Positions 1 to 7,935 of a DNA stretch of 41,996 nt are shown piece after piece. Position 1 is the stretch's first letter. Each line of letters opens with the position of its first letter. Both the position numbers and the translations under genes were made by a program. Source of the DNA: MGOM01 sp035455265 (GTDB lineage Bacteria > Chloroflexota > Anaerolineae > Anaerolineales > E44-bin32); assembly GCA_035455265.1 (NCBI GenBank), contig DATIFK010000157.1, positions 1 to 41,996 of the forward strand, written 5' to 3'. Under the pieces are notes generated by a model. It was not told where the DNA came from, did no database searches, and saw nothing but the letters and a program-made list of their open reading frames with translations.

Positions 1-635
1 TGAGCCAACGCCGCGCGCTCAATGCGGAGATCACCGACCGCACGGCGCAGGCTCCGATCGAGCTGCGGGCGGCGCTGGCTCTGCCGGACGCCGCCTTCCG
101 GCCCGTGACGGCTCAGGGCGTCTTCGATCCGGACTATGCCATCTACCTCACCAACCGCGCCCGGGACGAGCAACCGGGGATGCACGTTGTGGCGCCGCTG
201 CGCGTTGATGGCCAAGAACCGGCGATCCTGGTCGACCTCGGGTGGGTCGCATTCGACGTTGCGGAGAGCGCGCTTCCCTCGGCATGGATCCCCTCGGGGA
301 CGGTGTCGCTACACGGGATCCTGCGATCCTCACAGACCGAACCGCGTTTCGCCTGGCTGGCAGACCCGACGCCTGTACCCGGCGCGCCGCCGCGGGCCGA
401 TTGGCGCGTGCTCCACCTTCCCGGCCTCCAGGCCCAGACGCCTTACCCTCTGGCGTCCTACTACCTGGCGGCGACCGAACCGGTGACCGCGGGCAGCGCC
501 GTCCTACCGGCCCCCGATATCGACCTATCCGAGGGGCCGCACCTCAGCTACGCGATCCAATGGTTCGCCTTCGGGACGACGGCCATCGTGGGAGGGATCG
601 CCTGGTTCAGATCAGTCCGTCGGAGGATCACGTAG
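1..635 (+). CDS. SURF1 family cytochrome c oxidase assembly protein (5'-truncated)
   Basis: The gene is open at the left edge; its frame runs from base 3 to a TAG at 633-635, so the N-terminus and first membrane helix lie outside the window. The visible part has the SURF1 layout: a stretch around LTNR, then PGMHVVAPL, then LVDLGWVAF (the family's 'LVNRGWV' block), and a C-terminal hydrophobic helix introduced by LSYAIQWFAFG, the usual SURF1 C-terminal transmembrane signature, followed by a basic tail. SURF1 proteins are membrane proteins that help assemble heme-copper (aa3-type) cytochrome c oxidase, so aerobic respiration is implied. The stop codon lies inside one arm of an inverted repeat shared with the convergent osmC gene. 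The family call is confident; the full length is unknown. Confidence 0.85.
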   Translation, partial: SQRRALNAEITDRTAQAPIELRAALALPDAAFRPVTAQGVFDPDYAIYLTNRARDEQPGMHVVAPLRVDGQEPAILVDLGWVAFDVAESALPSAWIPSGTVSLHGILRSSQTEPRFAWLADPTPVPGAPPRADWRVLHLPGLQAQTPYPLASYYLAATEPVTAGSAVLPAPDIDLSEGPHLSYAIQWFAFGTTAIVGGIAWFRSVRRRIT

Positions 636-685
636 CCGCAGGCCTCAGCCTGCGGGACGGCGGCGCGGTAAAGCCGGCGGCTACG
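631..685. repeat. Nested inverted repeat between convergent SURF1 and osmC genes
   Basis: An outer inverted repeat, CGTAGCCG (631-638) with CGGCTACG (678-685), encloses an inner hairpin, CCGCAGGC (636-643), loop CTCA, GCCTGCGG (648-655). The outer arms supply the TAG stop codons of both convergent genes (633-635 plus strand, 681-683 minus strand). There is no T-tract, so it looks like a REP-type palindromic element that may also act as a bidirectional 3'-end hairpin. The role is inferred; the base pairing is directly visible. Confidence 0.6.
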
Positions 686-1112
686 CCGCCACCAGCATCG
701 CTTCCAGCGTGATGGGCACGGCCTTCAAGGCCCGCGAAATCGGGCAGTTGACCTTGGCATCCTCAGCCATTCTCTGGAAATCTGCATCGTTCGCGCCCGG
801 CACATCCGCTTCGACCTGCAGGCGGATGCCCGTCACAGACCAGTCGCCTTCCACCTTGTCGATCGTGACATTCGACTTGGATTGAATGCGGCGTGGCGCA
901 ACGCCGGCGCGCGCCAGGCGGGACGCCAGCGCCATGGAGAAGCACGCCGCGTGTGCGGCGGCTAACAGCTCCTCCGGGTTGGTCCCGGCGCCGTCCTCGA
1001 AGCGAGAGGCGTAGGAATACGGGCCCTCGAATCCCCCGCCGTCGGCCCGGACTCGCCCCTTGCCTTCACGCGACGTTCCCTCCCACACCGCTTGAGCTGA
1101 TCGGACAGGCAT
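681..1112 (-). CDS. osmC: OsmC family peroxiredoxin
   Basis: A 143-residue protein of usual OsmC length. OsmC/Ohr enzymes reduce organic hydroperoxides using two cysteines; both are visible, one in AAHAACFSMAL near residue 57 and one in VNCPISRAL near residue 124. The NPEELLAAAHAAC block and the N-terminal VWEGTSREGKG beta strand are typical of the OsmC rather than the Ohr branch. The ATG is preceded by a strong ribosome site, GGAGGAGAT. It is the last gene of the nusA-to-thyX minus-strand run, 38 nt after thyX, so it may be co-transcribed with translation genes or have its own promoter; I see no clear promoter in the gap. Family certain, substrate unknown. Confidence 0.92.
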   Translation of the reverse strand: MPVRSAQAVWEGTSREGKGRVRADGGGFEGPYSYASRFEDGAGTNPEELLAAAHAACFSMALASRLARAGVAPRRIQSKSNVTIDKVEGDWSVTGIRLQVEADVPGANDADFQRMAEDAKVNCPISRALKAVPITLEAMLVAA

Positions 1113-1150
1113 ATCTCCTCCTTGGTCCGCGGCCTCAGGGCGCGGACGGG

Positions 1151-2575
1151 TCAGGCTTCGAGAAAGTGCTCGGCTTCCAACGACTTCCAGCCGACGCCCT
1201 CGGGGAGCCGCAGGAACGATCCCAACGCGGGATGGACTTGTCGCACGGCCTCGGCGATGAGGAGTGCGATCCGCCGGATGGAAAAATGGGCGTTGGCCGC
1301 CGAGCGCAGCTCACACAGATGGAAAATCTCGCGCAGGTTGGCGCTGATGAGGACGCGCCGGCGAAAACCATTGGGCACGACGTAGGCAGCCACCTCGGAG
1401 TTCCACTCCGCCAGAGTCTCATACGCTTCCCGGGCGCGGTCCATGGATCCCCGATATGCCCCTTCGAGACCGGCGTCGACTATCAGGCGCGGGACGGCGT
1501 AGCCAAGGCGCGCCGTCAGGCGCTGCGGGGTCTGGGTCATGATGCGATGCCGTTTGAGCTCGAAGTAGCCGCCTTGATCGATGACGATCTCGAAGACGTA
1601 CGAGGTGTGCTCGAGGGCGCGCAACGGGACGTCGTGCGGCCCGCGGTCCGCCAGCAGGGCGTCCGCCAGGCGGCGGCGTTCCTCAGGCGTCTTGGCCTCG
1701 ACACGGCTCATCATCTCCATCCACGAACCTTGCCCGTTGGCGTACATGGCCGCCGCCAGCACCCGAGTCTCCCCCTGGGCATCCCACGCCGCAAGGCGCA
1801 CAGCCTCGGACGGAACGTCGGCGATCCCCTCGGCCTCGCGCGCCAGCCTCGCCTCCGCCTCGCGGGCGTACGGAGCCGGATCGGCGTACTTGAGCAGCGT
1901 CGGCACCTCAGCCTGGGCCGCGGCGCGTGTCTCCTCGCCCAGCCGGCGCACTTCATCGAGAGGATGGGACAGCATCTTGCGAATGGCGTGCTCGAGGGTG
2001 CGGGCGTTAGCCGTCATCCCGACGTTGGCGAGCGCCGCGGCCGGGAGGAAGAACCGGCAGACGTCCACATAGCGCGCCCGAAGGCGCCCGTCCCAGGCCG
2101 CCTCGCTTTCCCCCTCGCGCCGTGGGTTCCGCTCCTGAACGACACGCCGCACGGGCTCGAGGCTGGCCTGGTACGCGTCGAACAACGCCTGACAGGTCGA
2201 CCGGAGAGTCGCCTCGTGCTCGCTGCCCCGCACCTCGGCCGGCACGTGGAAGCCGTCGGGCTGCCAGCGTTGGTAGCGCGTCGACTTCTCGGTGTAGGAC
2301 GCCAGCCGATTGGATTCGATCGTCTCGATCGCCAGGCGGGATACGTTTTCGAAGGCCACGTGAAGAACGGCGTGTTCGGCTACCGAGGCGTGGCCGTAGC
2401 CGACGACCCACTTCTCATGGAACTGAGCCGACTTCTCGTCCGTCAGTTCAGCGGCGATCTCGTCGAAGGACTGGGGCGAACGCGACGTCTTGGCGAACGT
2501 CACCGCGATCGTCTCCGGGCTGAGGTCGCGAGGGCTCAGCAGGTAGACCCGGCGCGGGTACTTGTCCTCCGCCAT
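1151..2575 (-). CDS. thyX: FAD-dependent thymidylate synthase, long tandem-domain form
   Basis: 474 residues, about twice the roughly 220 of canonical ThyX, which methylates dUMP to dTMP using FAD, NADPH and methylene-tetrahydrofolate. Two Thy1-like halves are seen. The first holds GYGHASVAEHAVLHVAFENVS followed by NRLASYTEKSTRY, which resembles the RHRxxSxNxxSxR signature but lacks its first Arg and has Thr for Asn. The second holds ELKRHRIMTQTPQRLTAR, which keeps RHR but not the serines. The ATG at 2575 was chosen because AGGAGGG lies 4 nt upstream, overlapping the ribF stop, and homology begins there; the open frame continues upstream across ribF and must be spurious. It lies 8 nt after ribF, whose product makes FAD. 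The family is secure; activity of this split-motif form is not. Confidence 0.85.
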   Translation of the reverse strand: MAEDKYPRRVYLLSPRDLSPETIAVTFAKTSRSPQSFDEIAAELTDEKSAQFHEKWVVGYGHASVAEHAVLHVAFENVSRLAIETIESNRLASYTEKSTRYQRWQPDGFHVPAEVRGSEHEATLRSTCQALFDAYQASLEPVRRVVQERNPRREGESEAAWDGRLRARYVDVCRFFLPAAALANVGMTANARTLEHAIRKMLSHPLDEVRRLGEETRAAAQAEVPTLLKYADPAPYAREAEARLAREAEGIADVPSEAVRLAAWDAQGETRVLAAAMYANGQGSWMEMMSRVEAKTPEERRRLADALLADRGPHDVPLRALEHTSYVFEIVIDQGGYFELKRHRIMTQTPQRLTARLGYAVPRLIVDAGLEGAYRGSMDRAREAYETLAEWNSEVAAYVVPNGFRRRVLISANLREIFHLCELRSAANAHFSIRRIALLIAEAVRQVHPALGSFLRLPEGVGWKSLEAEHFLEA

Positions 2576-2583
2576 CCGCCCTC

Positions 2584-3507
2584 CTACGAGAGCAGCAGCC
2601 GGCGCGCCTGCTCGACGTCGTGGGTGATCTGGGCCCGTAGTTCTTCGATCCCGGCGAAACGCCGCTCTTCGCGCAGGCGCTCGACGAACTCGAGGCGCAG
2701 CATGCGATCGTACACATCCACGTCCGCGTCGATCAGGTGTGCCTCGACGATCGGCTCGGGCAGATCGTCGTCGAAAGTCGGCCGGACGCCGACGTTGGTG
2801 ACCGCCGGGTGGCGCTGACCAGCGACGACGGCGAAGCACGCGTACACGCCGCGGCCGGGGTAGGCCTGGTCGGCGGGCAACTCCAGGTTGGCCGTCGGGA
2901 ACCCCAGGCCGCGGCCGCGCTGCGCGCCGCGCACGACCCTGCCTTCCAGGGCGAAGGGCCGCCCCAGATAGACGGCGACGCGGGCGACGTCGCCGGAGCG
3001 CAAGGCTTCGCGCACGCGCGTCGAGCTTACCACCTCGCCCCCGACCAACACCGGCGGGAAGACGTGCAGCTCGAAGCCGCGTTCCGCCGAGGCGCGCTTG
3101 AGGAAAGCCCGGTTGCCCTCGCGATCGTGCCCCAGCGCGAAGTCCTCGCCGATCCACAAGTGCTTCAGCCCCAGCTGGCGGATCAACCGATCCAGGAACT
3201 CGCCGGCCGTCACGCGGGACAGCACCTCGTCGAACGTCTGGGTGATCACATGGTCCACCCCGAGCTCGATCAGGCGGCGCGCCTTCTCTTCCGGCTGGGT
3301 GATGTAGAACGCCGGGCGGCGGCCCCGCAGCACAACGGACGGGTGCGGGAAGAAGGTGAGCACGACGGACGGCAGGTGTGCCGCCCGTGCCGCTTCGACC
3401 ATGGCCCGGATGAGTGCCTGGTGACCCAGGTGCAGGCCGTCGAATGAGCCGATGGTCAGTGCGCTCTCGGCGAGCGACAGATCGCTGAGGTCGCGCACGT
3501 GGCTCAT
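2584..3507 (-). CDS. ribF: Bifunctional riboflavin kinase / FAD synthetase
   Basis: 307 residues, typical RibF length. The N-terminal adenylyltransferase domain shows the nucleotide-binding GSFDGLHLGHQ (residues 20-30), TFFPHPSVVLRG and the SSTRVREAL segment. The C-terminal flavokinase domain shows GRGLGFPTANL and PAVTNVGVRPTF. The enzyme phosphorylates riboflavin to FMN and adenylates FMN to FAD in the cytoplasm. It begins 7 nt after truB, a truB-ribF neighbourhood conserved across many bacteria, and is followed at once by FAD-dependent thyX. No FMN riboswitch is visible, as expected for a gene inside a long operon. Confidence 0.96.
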   Translation of the reverse strand: MSHVRDLSDLSLAESALTIGSFDGLHLGHQALIRAMVEAARAAHLPSVVLTFFPHPSVVLRGRRPAFYITQPEEKARRLIELGVDHVITQTFDEVLSRVTAGEFLDRLIRQLGLKHLWIGEDFALGHDREGNRAFLKRASAERGFELHVFPPVLVGGEVVSSTRVREALRSGDVARVAVYLGRPFALEGRVVRGAQRGRGLGFPTANLELPADQAYPGRGVYACFAVVAGQRHPAVTNVGVRPTFDDDLPEPIVEAHLIDADVDVYDRMLRLEFVERLREERRFAGIEELRAQITHDVEQARRLLLS

Positions 3508-3514
3508 CGGCCGC

Positions 3515-4405
3515 TCACCCGAGGAAGACCTTGCGTGGGTGCCAGGTGGCGCCGTCGTCGGCTGCTTCGAGGATCGCCAGCAAATCGCCGTCGGGGCCGA
3601 TCGCTTTGGCCATACCGCTCGCCGGTGGATCCGCCGGTATCCGGTGGCCGAATCGCAGAAGCTCAGCGCCGTCTTCCTTCACGGGAATGGGCAGGAGATC
3701 AGGCAGCGCGTCGGAGGCGGGCCGGACGTATTGACTCCACTTGCCGGTGAGGAATCCCACCTCCAACATCGGCAACGGAACGGCCTGCTCCAGGCGAAAG
3801 GGCCCGGCGCGGGTCCGCTTCAGGGCCGCCAGGTGGGCGCCGGTGCCGACGGTCTCCCCCAGGTCGTGCGCCAGGGATCGGATGTAGGTGCCGGCGGAGC
3901 ATTCGACGATCAGGGACAGATCCGGGGGAGTGTAGGAGTGAATGTCCAGTCGGGAGATGTGAATCTGACGCGGGGCGAGGTCGGGGTCGTCTCCGGCACG
4001 GGCCATCTCGTAGGCCTTGCGTCCCTGGACCTTGATGGCGCTGTACGGTGGCGGTTTCTGGATGATGTCGCCCGTAAAACCGGGCAGCGCCGTCTCGATC
4101 TGCCGCCGGGTCGGGGCTTCGCCGGTGCGGCGAGTGACCTCACCGTCGGTGTCGAAGGTTCGCGTCGAGGCGCCGAAGCGGACGACGGCTTCGTACTCCT
4201 TCGACGTCCCGGAAAGATACTCGCTCAGGCGGGTCGCGCCGCCCAGGCAGAGCACCAGCACGCCCGAGGCGCGCGGGTCGAGCGTGCCCGCATGCCCGAC
4301 CTTGCGGATGCCCGTGCCTTTGCGCACCAGACCCACCATGGCGTGCGATGTCGGCCCGACGGGCTTGTCGAGAATGATCAGGCCGAACGGTTTCATCTCG
4401 GTCAT
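3515..4405 (-). CDS. truB: tRNA pseudouridine(55) synthase TruB
   Basis: 296 residues. TruB converts U55 in the T-loop of tRNAs to pseudouridine. The catalytic aspartate is in GHAGTLDP (Asp43); the N-terminal GLIILDKPVGPTSH and the later QKPPPYSAIKVQGRKAYEMAR and CSAGTYIRSLAHDLG blocks are family hallmarks. The start ATG overlaps the nrnA stop by 4 nt (ATGA), so translation is probably coupled. The C-terminal part after about residue 225 is the PUA-like region and is poorly conserved. No anomalies seen. Confidence 0.96.
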   Translation of the reverse strand: MTEMKPFGLIILDKPVGPTSHAMVGLVRKGTGIRKVGHAGTLDPRASGVLVLCLGGATRLSEYLSGTSKEYEAVVRFGASTRTFDTDGEVTRRTGEAPTRRQIETALPGFTGDIIQKPPPYSAIKVQGRKAYEMARAGDDPDLAPRQIHISRLDIHSYTPPDLSLIVECSAGTYIRSLAHDLGETVGTGAHLAALKRTRAGPFRLEQAVPLPMLEVGFLTGKWSQYVRPASDALPDLLPIPVKEDGAELLRFGHRIPADPPASGMAKAIGPDGDLLAILEAADDGATWHPRKVFLG

Positions 4406-5361
4406 GCGTCTCCGGGAGCGAGGGCGCGGGCCGTGGCGTCGAGGACCTTCCGCTCGACATCTTCCAGGCGCCCCTCGATGGTCGCTCCGGCGGCTGGTTC
4501 ATGGCCCCCGCCACCGAATTGCTGGGCCAGGCGGGAGACATCGACGTCGCCGCGGGCTCTCCAACTGATCTTGACCTTGCCGCCCGTCTGTTCGACGAAC
4601 AACACGGTGACGGCTGCGCCGTCGATGGTCGATAGAAAGTTCACCAAGTCGGCGTCGTCGTCATCGGCGTAGCCGGCCGTCGCCCGATCGTCGAGCGTCA
4701 GCCGACTCCACAGAACCTCGCCTCGCCGTTGCAGATGAGACAGACCGGCGCCCCAATAGCGCGCCGCGGCCAGCGGCCGCTGCGTCAGCAGGCGTTCGTA
4801 GACGTCCTGCAGCCGACCGCCGGCTTCCATCAACGAAGCGGTCTTGCGCAGGACGTCGGGCGTGACGTTGTCGGTGCGAAAGCCAATCGTGTCGGTGACG
4901 ATGCCCGCCAGGAGATTGGTGGCGATCTCGGCGTTGATCGACAATCCCAGAGGCGAGGCCAGGTCGAACAGGACTTCGGCGGTCGCCGTGGCCGACGGGT
5001 CGACCAGGTTGACCTGGCCGAAACGGGTGTTGGTGGCGTGATGATCGATGTTGATGGCCGGCGCCGGCCAGCCGGTGGGCCAGGGCGGCGAGATGCGCTC
5101 CTGATCGGCGCAGTCGACGGCGATGACGGGGAGTGGAGTCGGGGGCCACTCGGCCTGGATCTCCTCGGCCCCCGGGAGCATCGCGTATCGTTCGGGGATG
5201 CCTCCGGCGATGATCGGGACGGCCCGCTTGCCCATTGTGCGCAGCGCCAGCGCCAGGGCCAGGACCGATCCGACGGCGTCGCCGTCCGGCCGCTCATGCG
5301 TCACGATCAGCACCTCGGCTAAGGACGCCAGGCGGCTTCGGGCCTCGGCCAGGTCATCCAC
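4402..5361 (-). CDS. nrnA: DHH/DHHA1 phosphoesterase, NrnA-like oligoribonuclease/pAp phosphatase
   Basis: 319 residues. The DHH domain shows motif I THERPDGDAVGS (residues 21-32), AVDCAD (Asp83), the namesake DHH at 106-108, and a later GIVTDTIGF block; the DHHA1 domain ends in the glycine-rich GGGGHEPAAGA. NrnA-type enzymes degrade 2-5 nt RNAs and dephosphorylate 3'-phosphoadenosine 5'-phosphate with Mn2+. The start is GTG at 5361, overlapping the rbfA stop by 8 nt. The rbfA-nrnA-truB-ribF order is common in Gram-positive bacteria and supports the name. Substrate preference cannot be read from the sequence. Confidence 0.9.
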   Translation of the reverse strand: MDDLAEARSRLASLAEVLIVTHERPDGDAVGSVLALALALRTMGKRAVPIIAGGIPERYAMLPGAEEIQAEWPPTPLPVIAVDCADQERISPPWPTGWPAPAINIDHHATNTRFGQVNLVDPSATATAEVLFDLASPLGLSINAEIATNLLAGIVTDTIGFRTDNVTPDVLRKTASLMEAGGRLQDVYERLLTQRPLAAARYWGAGLSHLQRRGEVLWSRLTLDDRATAGYADDDDADLVNFLSTIDGAAVTVLFVEQTGGKVKISWRARGDVDVSRLAQQFGGGGHEPAAGATIEGRLEDVERKVLDATARALAPGDA

Positions 5362-5734
5362 GTTTCGGCTTCCGGGCGGCCGGCTTCTTCTTGGGTTTCA
5401 ATTCCGCGAGCAGGCCCTCGATGCGGGCGCCGCGTTCCGCCGACGTGTCGTGCCGGAAGCGGAGCTGCGGGAAGGCGCGCAAAGGGATGCGGGCGGCCAG
5501 CTCGTGGCGCAAGAAGCCGCGGGCGCGGTCGAAGGCTTGCAGGATCTCGTCCATCCGCTCGCTGGAGTCGAGCGCCGAGACGTAGACGGTGGCGATGCTG
5601 AACTCGCGGTCGACCTCGACGACGGTGACGGATACCAGCGCCAGCCGCGGGTCGGCCACCTCGCGCCGCAGCAGTTCGGCCAGTTCCTCCCGGATTCGTT
5701 CGCCCAGCCGGCGGGCGCGGGCTTCGCTCGACAT
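5354..5734 (-). CDS. rbfA: 30S ribosome-binding factor RbfA
   Basis: 126 residues. RbfA is a KH-fold factor that binds the 30S subunit and assists late 16S rRNA maturation. The N-terminal RARRLGERIREELAELLRREV helix region, the DPRLALVSVTVVEV strand and the VYVSAL segment fit the family. A lysine-rich tail (KPKKKPAARKPKRG) extends the C-terminus, as often seen. It starts 9 nt after infB and overlaps the start of nrnA by 8 nt, so translational coupling is likely. Confidence 0.94.
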   Translation of the reverse strand: MSSEARARRLGERIREELAELLRREVADPRLALVSVTVVEVDREFSIATVYVSALDSSERMDEILQAFDRARGFLRHELAARIPLRAFPQLRFRHDTSAERGARIEGLLAELKPKKKPAARKPKRG

Positions 5735-5743
5735 CGTGCCGGT

Positions 5744-7534
5744 CTACTCCGCTGCGACCTTCTCTTCGGTGTAGCAGTCCAGGATGTCGCCCACCTTGAA
5801 CTCGTCGAAGCCGCGCAGGCCGATGCCGCACTCGAACCCCTCGCGCACGTCGCGCACATCGTCCTTCTCGTGCCGCAACGAGGAGATCGGGCCCTCGAAC
5901 AAGGTCTCTCCCCCGCGCACGACACGCATCGAAGCATTGCGGCGGATCTCGCCGCGCAGGACGATGCAGCCCGCGATGTGGCCGATCTTCGGGATGCGGA
6001 ACACGGCACGGACTTCGGCTCGGCCCAGCTCGACCGTGCGCGTCTCCGGTTCGAGCATGCCCTTGAGGGCTTTTTCCACGTCCTCGGTCAGGCGATAGAT
6101 GACGTCGTAGAGCCGCACATCGACGCCTTCCGTCTCGGCCACGCGCCGGGCGGCGGCGTCGGCGGCAACGTTGAATCCGATGATGACGGCCTGCGAGGCG
6201 GCCGCCAGCATGACGTCGCTCTCACTGATGTTGCCGGTGGCGGCGTGAAGGATCTTGACCTTGATCTCGCCGGCGCTCAGCTCCTGCAATGAATTGACGA
6301 TCGGCTCCAGCGAGCCCTGGACGTCGGCTTTGACGACCAGTTGAAGCTCGTGAGCCTCGCCGGCTTTGAAAGCCTCGAAGATCTGCTCGAGGCTCTTCGC
6401 CCCGGTCGGCTGGCGGGAGGCCTCCAACGTTCGGCGCGCCGTTTCTTCGGCCCGGCTGCGCGCTTCGCGTTCGGAATCGGCCACGCTGAAGAGCTCGCCG
6501 ACGTTGGGCAGGTCGTTCAGGCCCAGCACCGACACGGGCGTCGAGGGGCCGGCCGATCTGATGGACTCACCCTGGTGGTCGAACATGGCGCGAATGCCGC
6601 CGTAAGCCGCGCCAGCGACGACCACATCGCCGACGCGGAGCGTGCCGTTCTGGACGAGCAGGCTGGCGACGGCCCCTTTCGACTTGTCGAGCTCCGCCTC
6701 GATCACCGTCCCAATCACTCGCCCCTTGGGGTTGGCCTTGATGGGCGAGGCGTCGGCCGTCAGCACGATCGCCTCGAGCAGGTCCTGGATCCCCGTGCGC
6801 TGCTTGGCGGAAACGGGAACGATGAGCGTCTCCCCGCCCCATTCGTCCGGCCGCAGGCCGGCGTCGGCCAATTGCTGCTTGACCCGGTCGGGGTTGGCGT
6901 TGGGGCGATCGATCTTGTTGAGGGCGACGATGATCGGCACCCGCGCCGCCCGGGCGTGGGCCAGGGCCTCGCGCGTCTGCGGCATCACGCCGTCGTCGGC
7001 GGCGACGACCAGCACGGCGATGTCGGCGCCCTGAGCCCCGCGGGCACGCATGGCGGTGAAGGCGGCGTGGCCGGGCGTGTCGAGGAATGTGATCACGCGG
7101 TCGTTATGGCGGATCTGGTAGGCGGCGATATGCTGCGTGATCCCGCCGGCCTCGCCCTCCGCCACATGGGTCTCGCGGATGGCGTCGAGCAGGGTGGTCT
7201 TGCCGTGGTCGACGTGGCCCAGGATCGTCACGACTGGAGGCCGCACCAGCAGGTCGGCGGCGTTCTCGTCGCTGATCAACCGGCGCCAGCTCGGCCCGCT
7301 GTCCTCCGGTTCCGGCTCCGGCGCCGGCGCCGCCAGCGGGCGCGCCTCGAAGCCGAATTCGCCGATGACAATCGCCGCCGTGTCGTAGTCGATCGGCTGG
7401 TTGATGCTGGCCATGACACCGTTGGCCATCAACTGCTTGATCACATCGATGGGGCTGGTGGCGATGCGCTCGGCCAGTTCACGGACGGTGATGCTGGCCG
7501 GGATTTCGATGACCTTATGACCGTTGTCGCTCAT
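5744..7534 (-). CDS. infB: Translation initiation factor IF-2 (short form)
   Basis: 596 residues, a compact IF-2 lacking the long charged N-terminal extension of enteric forms. An IF2_N domain (residues 8-55) is followed by a short Pro/Glu linker and the G domain: G1 GHVDHGKT (106-113), G2 GGITQHIAAY, G3 DTPGHAAF, G4 NKID and G5 SAK. Domains II to IV follow, with the C-terminal fMet-tRNA-binding domain near the end. IF-2 brings initiator tRNA to the 30S subunit and promotes subunit joining. The ATG at 7534 is preceded by a GGAGG ribosome site. It is separated from rnpM by 98 nt; ylxQ, which often sits there, is absent. Confidence 0.97.
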   Translation of the reverse strand: MSDNGHKVIEIPASITVRELAERIATSPIDVIKQLMANGVMASINQPIDYDTAAIVIGEFGFEARPLAAPAPEPEPEDSGPSWRRLISDENAADLLVRPPVVTILGHVDHGKTTLLDAIRETHVAEGEAGGITQHIAAYQIRHNDRVITFLDTPGHAAFTAMRARGAQGADIAVLVVAADDGVMPQTREALAHARAARVPIIVALNKIDRPNANPDRVKQQLADAGLRPDEWGGETLIVPVSAKQRTGIQDLLEAIVLTADASPIKANPKGRVIGTVIEAELDKSKGAVASLLVQNGTLRVGDVVVAGAAYGGIRAMFDHQGESIRSAGPSTPVSVLGLNDLPNVGELFSVADSEREARSRAEETARRTLEASRQPTGAKSLEQIFEAFKAGEAHELQLVVKADVQGSLEPIVNSLQELSAGEIKVKILHAATGNISESDVMLAAASQAVIIGFNVAADAAARRVAETEGVDVRLYDVIYRLTEDVEKALKGMLEPETRTVELGRAEVRAVFRIPKIGHIAGCIVLRGEIRRNASMRVVRGGETLFEGPISSLRHEKDDVRDVREGFECGIGLRGFDEFKVGDILDCYTEEKVAAE

Positions 7535-7632
7535 GACTCGCCTCCAGCAGGGAGCCGGCTGAGCGAGCGGTCCGATCCTGAGATCAGGCGCTCATCGCTC
7601 GCCCCGGGGCCGATGTCGTGCGTCGACCGGCC

Positions 7633-7920
7633 TCAGCCACCCTGCGCATCTTTCAGACCATCCCGAAACGCGGTCAGCGCCTGCCGCTCCTCGGGGGAGA
7701 GTTCGACCTTGAGCGCTCGCGCCAGCGAGCCGCTCAAGCCCGCGTCCCAGCACGACCGGCGGTCGTGAAGGTAGGCCCCGCGGCCGGGGGCCTTGCCCGT
7801 GGGATCGATCTTCACCCCGTCCGGACCACGCACGATCCGGATCAGCGCTCGCTTGGGCAGCACCTGGCGGCACCCAAGACAGGTCCGCTGCGGCTGCCGT
7901 TTCGTCCTCCTGGACGGCAC
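7633..7920 (-). CDS. rnpM: YlxR/RnpM family RNA-binding protein (DUF448)
   Basis: 95 residues. The YlxR signature RTCLGCRQVLPKRALIRIVR (Cys14 and Cys17) and the later GRGAYLH followed by a Cys are present. Members of this family have been reported to bind and modulate RNase P RNA (renamed RnpM) and to influence expression of their own operon. The position between nusA and infB is the classical one. It begins 15 nt after nusA and overlaps no other gene. Confidence 0.92.
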   Translation of the reverse strand: MPSRRTKRQPQRTCLGCRQVLPKRALIRIVRGPDGVKIDPTGKAPGRGAYLHDRRSCWDAGLSGSLARALKVELSPEERQALTAFRDGLKDAQGG

Positions 7921-7935
7921 GGGATGTCGTTCCTG

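Noticed and set aside
893..2818. 641-residue open frame on the plus strand
   Set aside because: It is antisense to osmC, thyX and ribF, all with strong family motifs. It is Arg/Pro-rich and motif-free, as expected for a shadow frame in high-GC DNA.
2576..3157. Upstream extension of the thyX frame
   Set aside because: It runs through ribF in another frame, has Arg-rich low-complexity sequence, and a strong ribosome site marks the start at 2575.
3452..4672. Long plus-strand frame opposite truB and nrnA
   Set aside because: No recognisable domain; the minus-strand genes carry complete catalytic motifs.
5123..6292. 389-residue plus-strand frame opposite nrnA, rbfA and infB
   Set aside because: Shadow frame; the composition mirrors the genes on the other strand.
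7535..7632. 98-nt rnpM-infB gap as a ylxQ remnant
   Set aside because: Too short, with no L7Ae-like residues in any frame; only weak GAGCGAG/CTCGC symmetry is seen.
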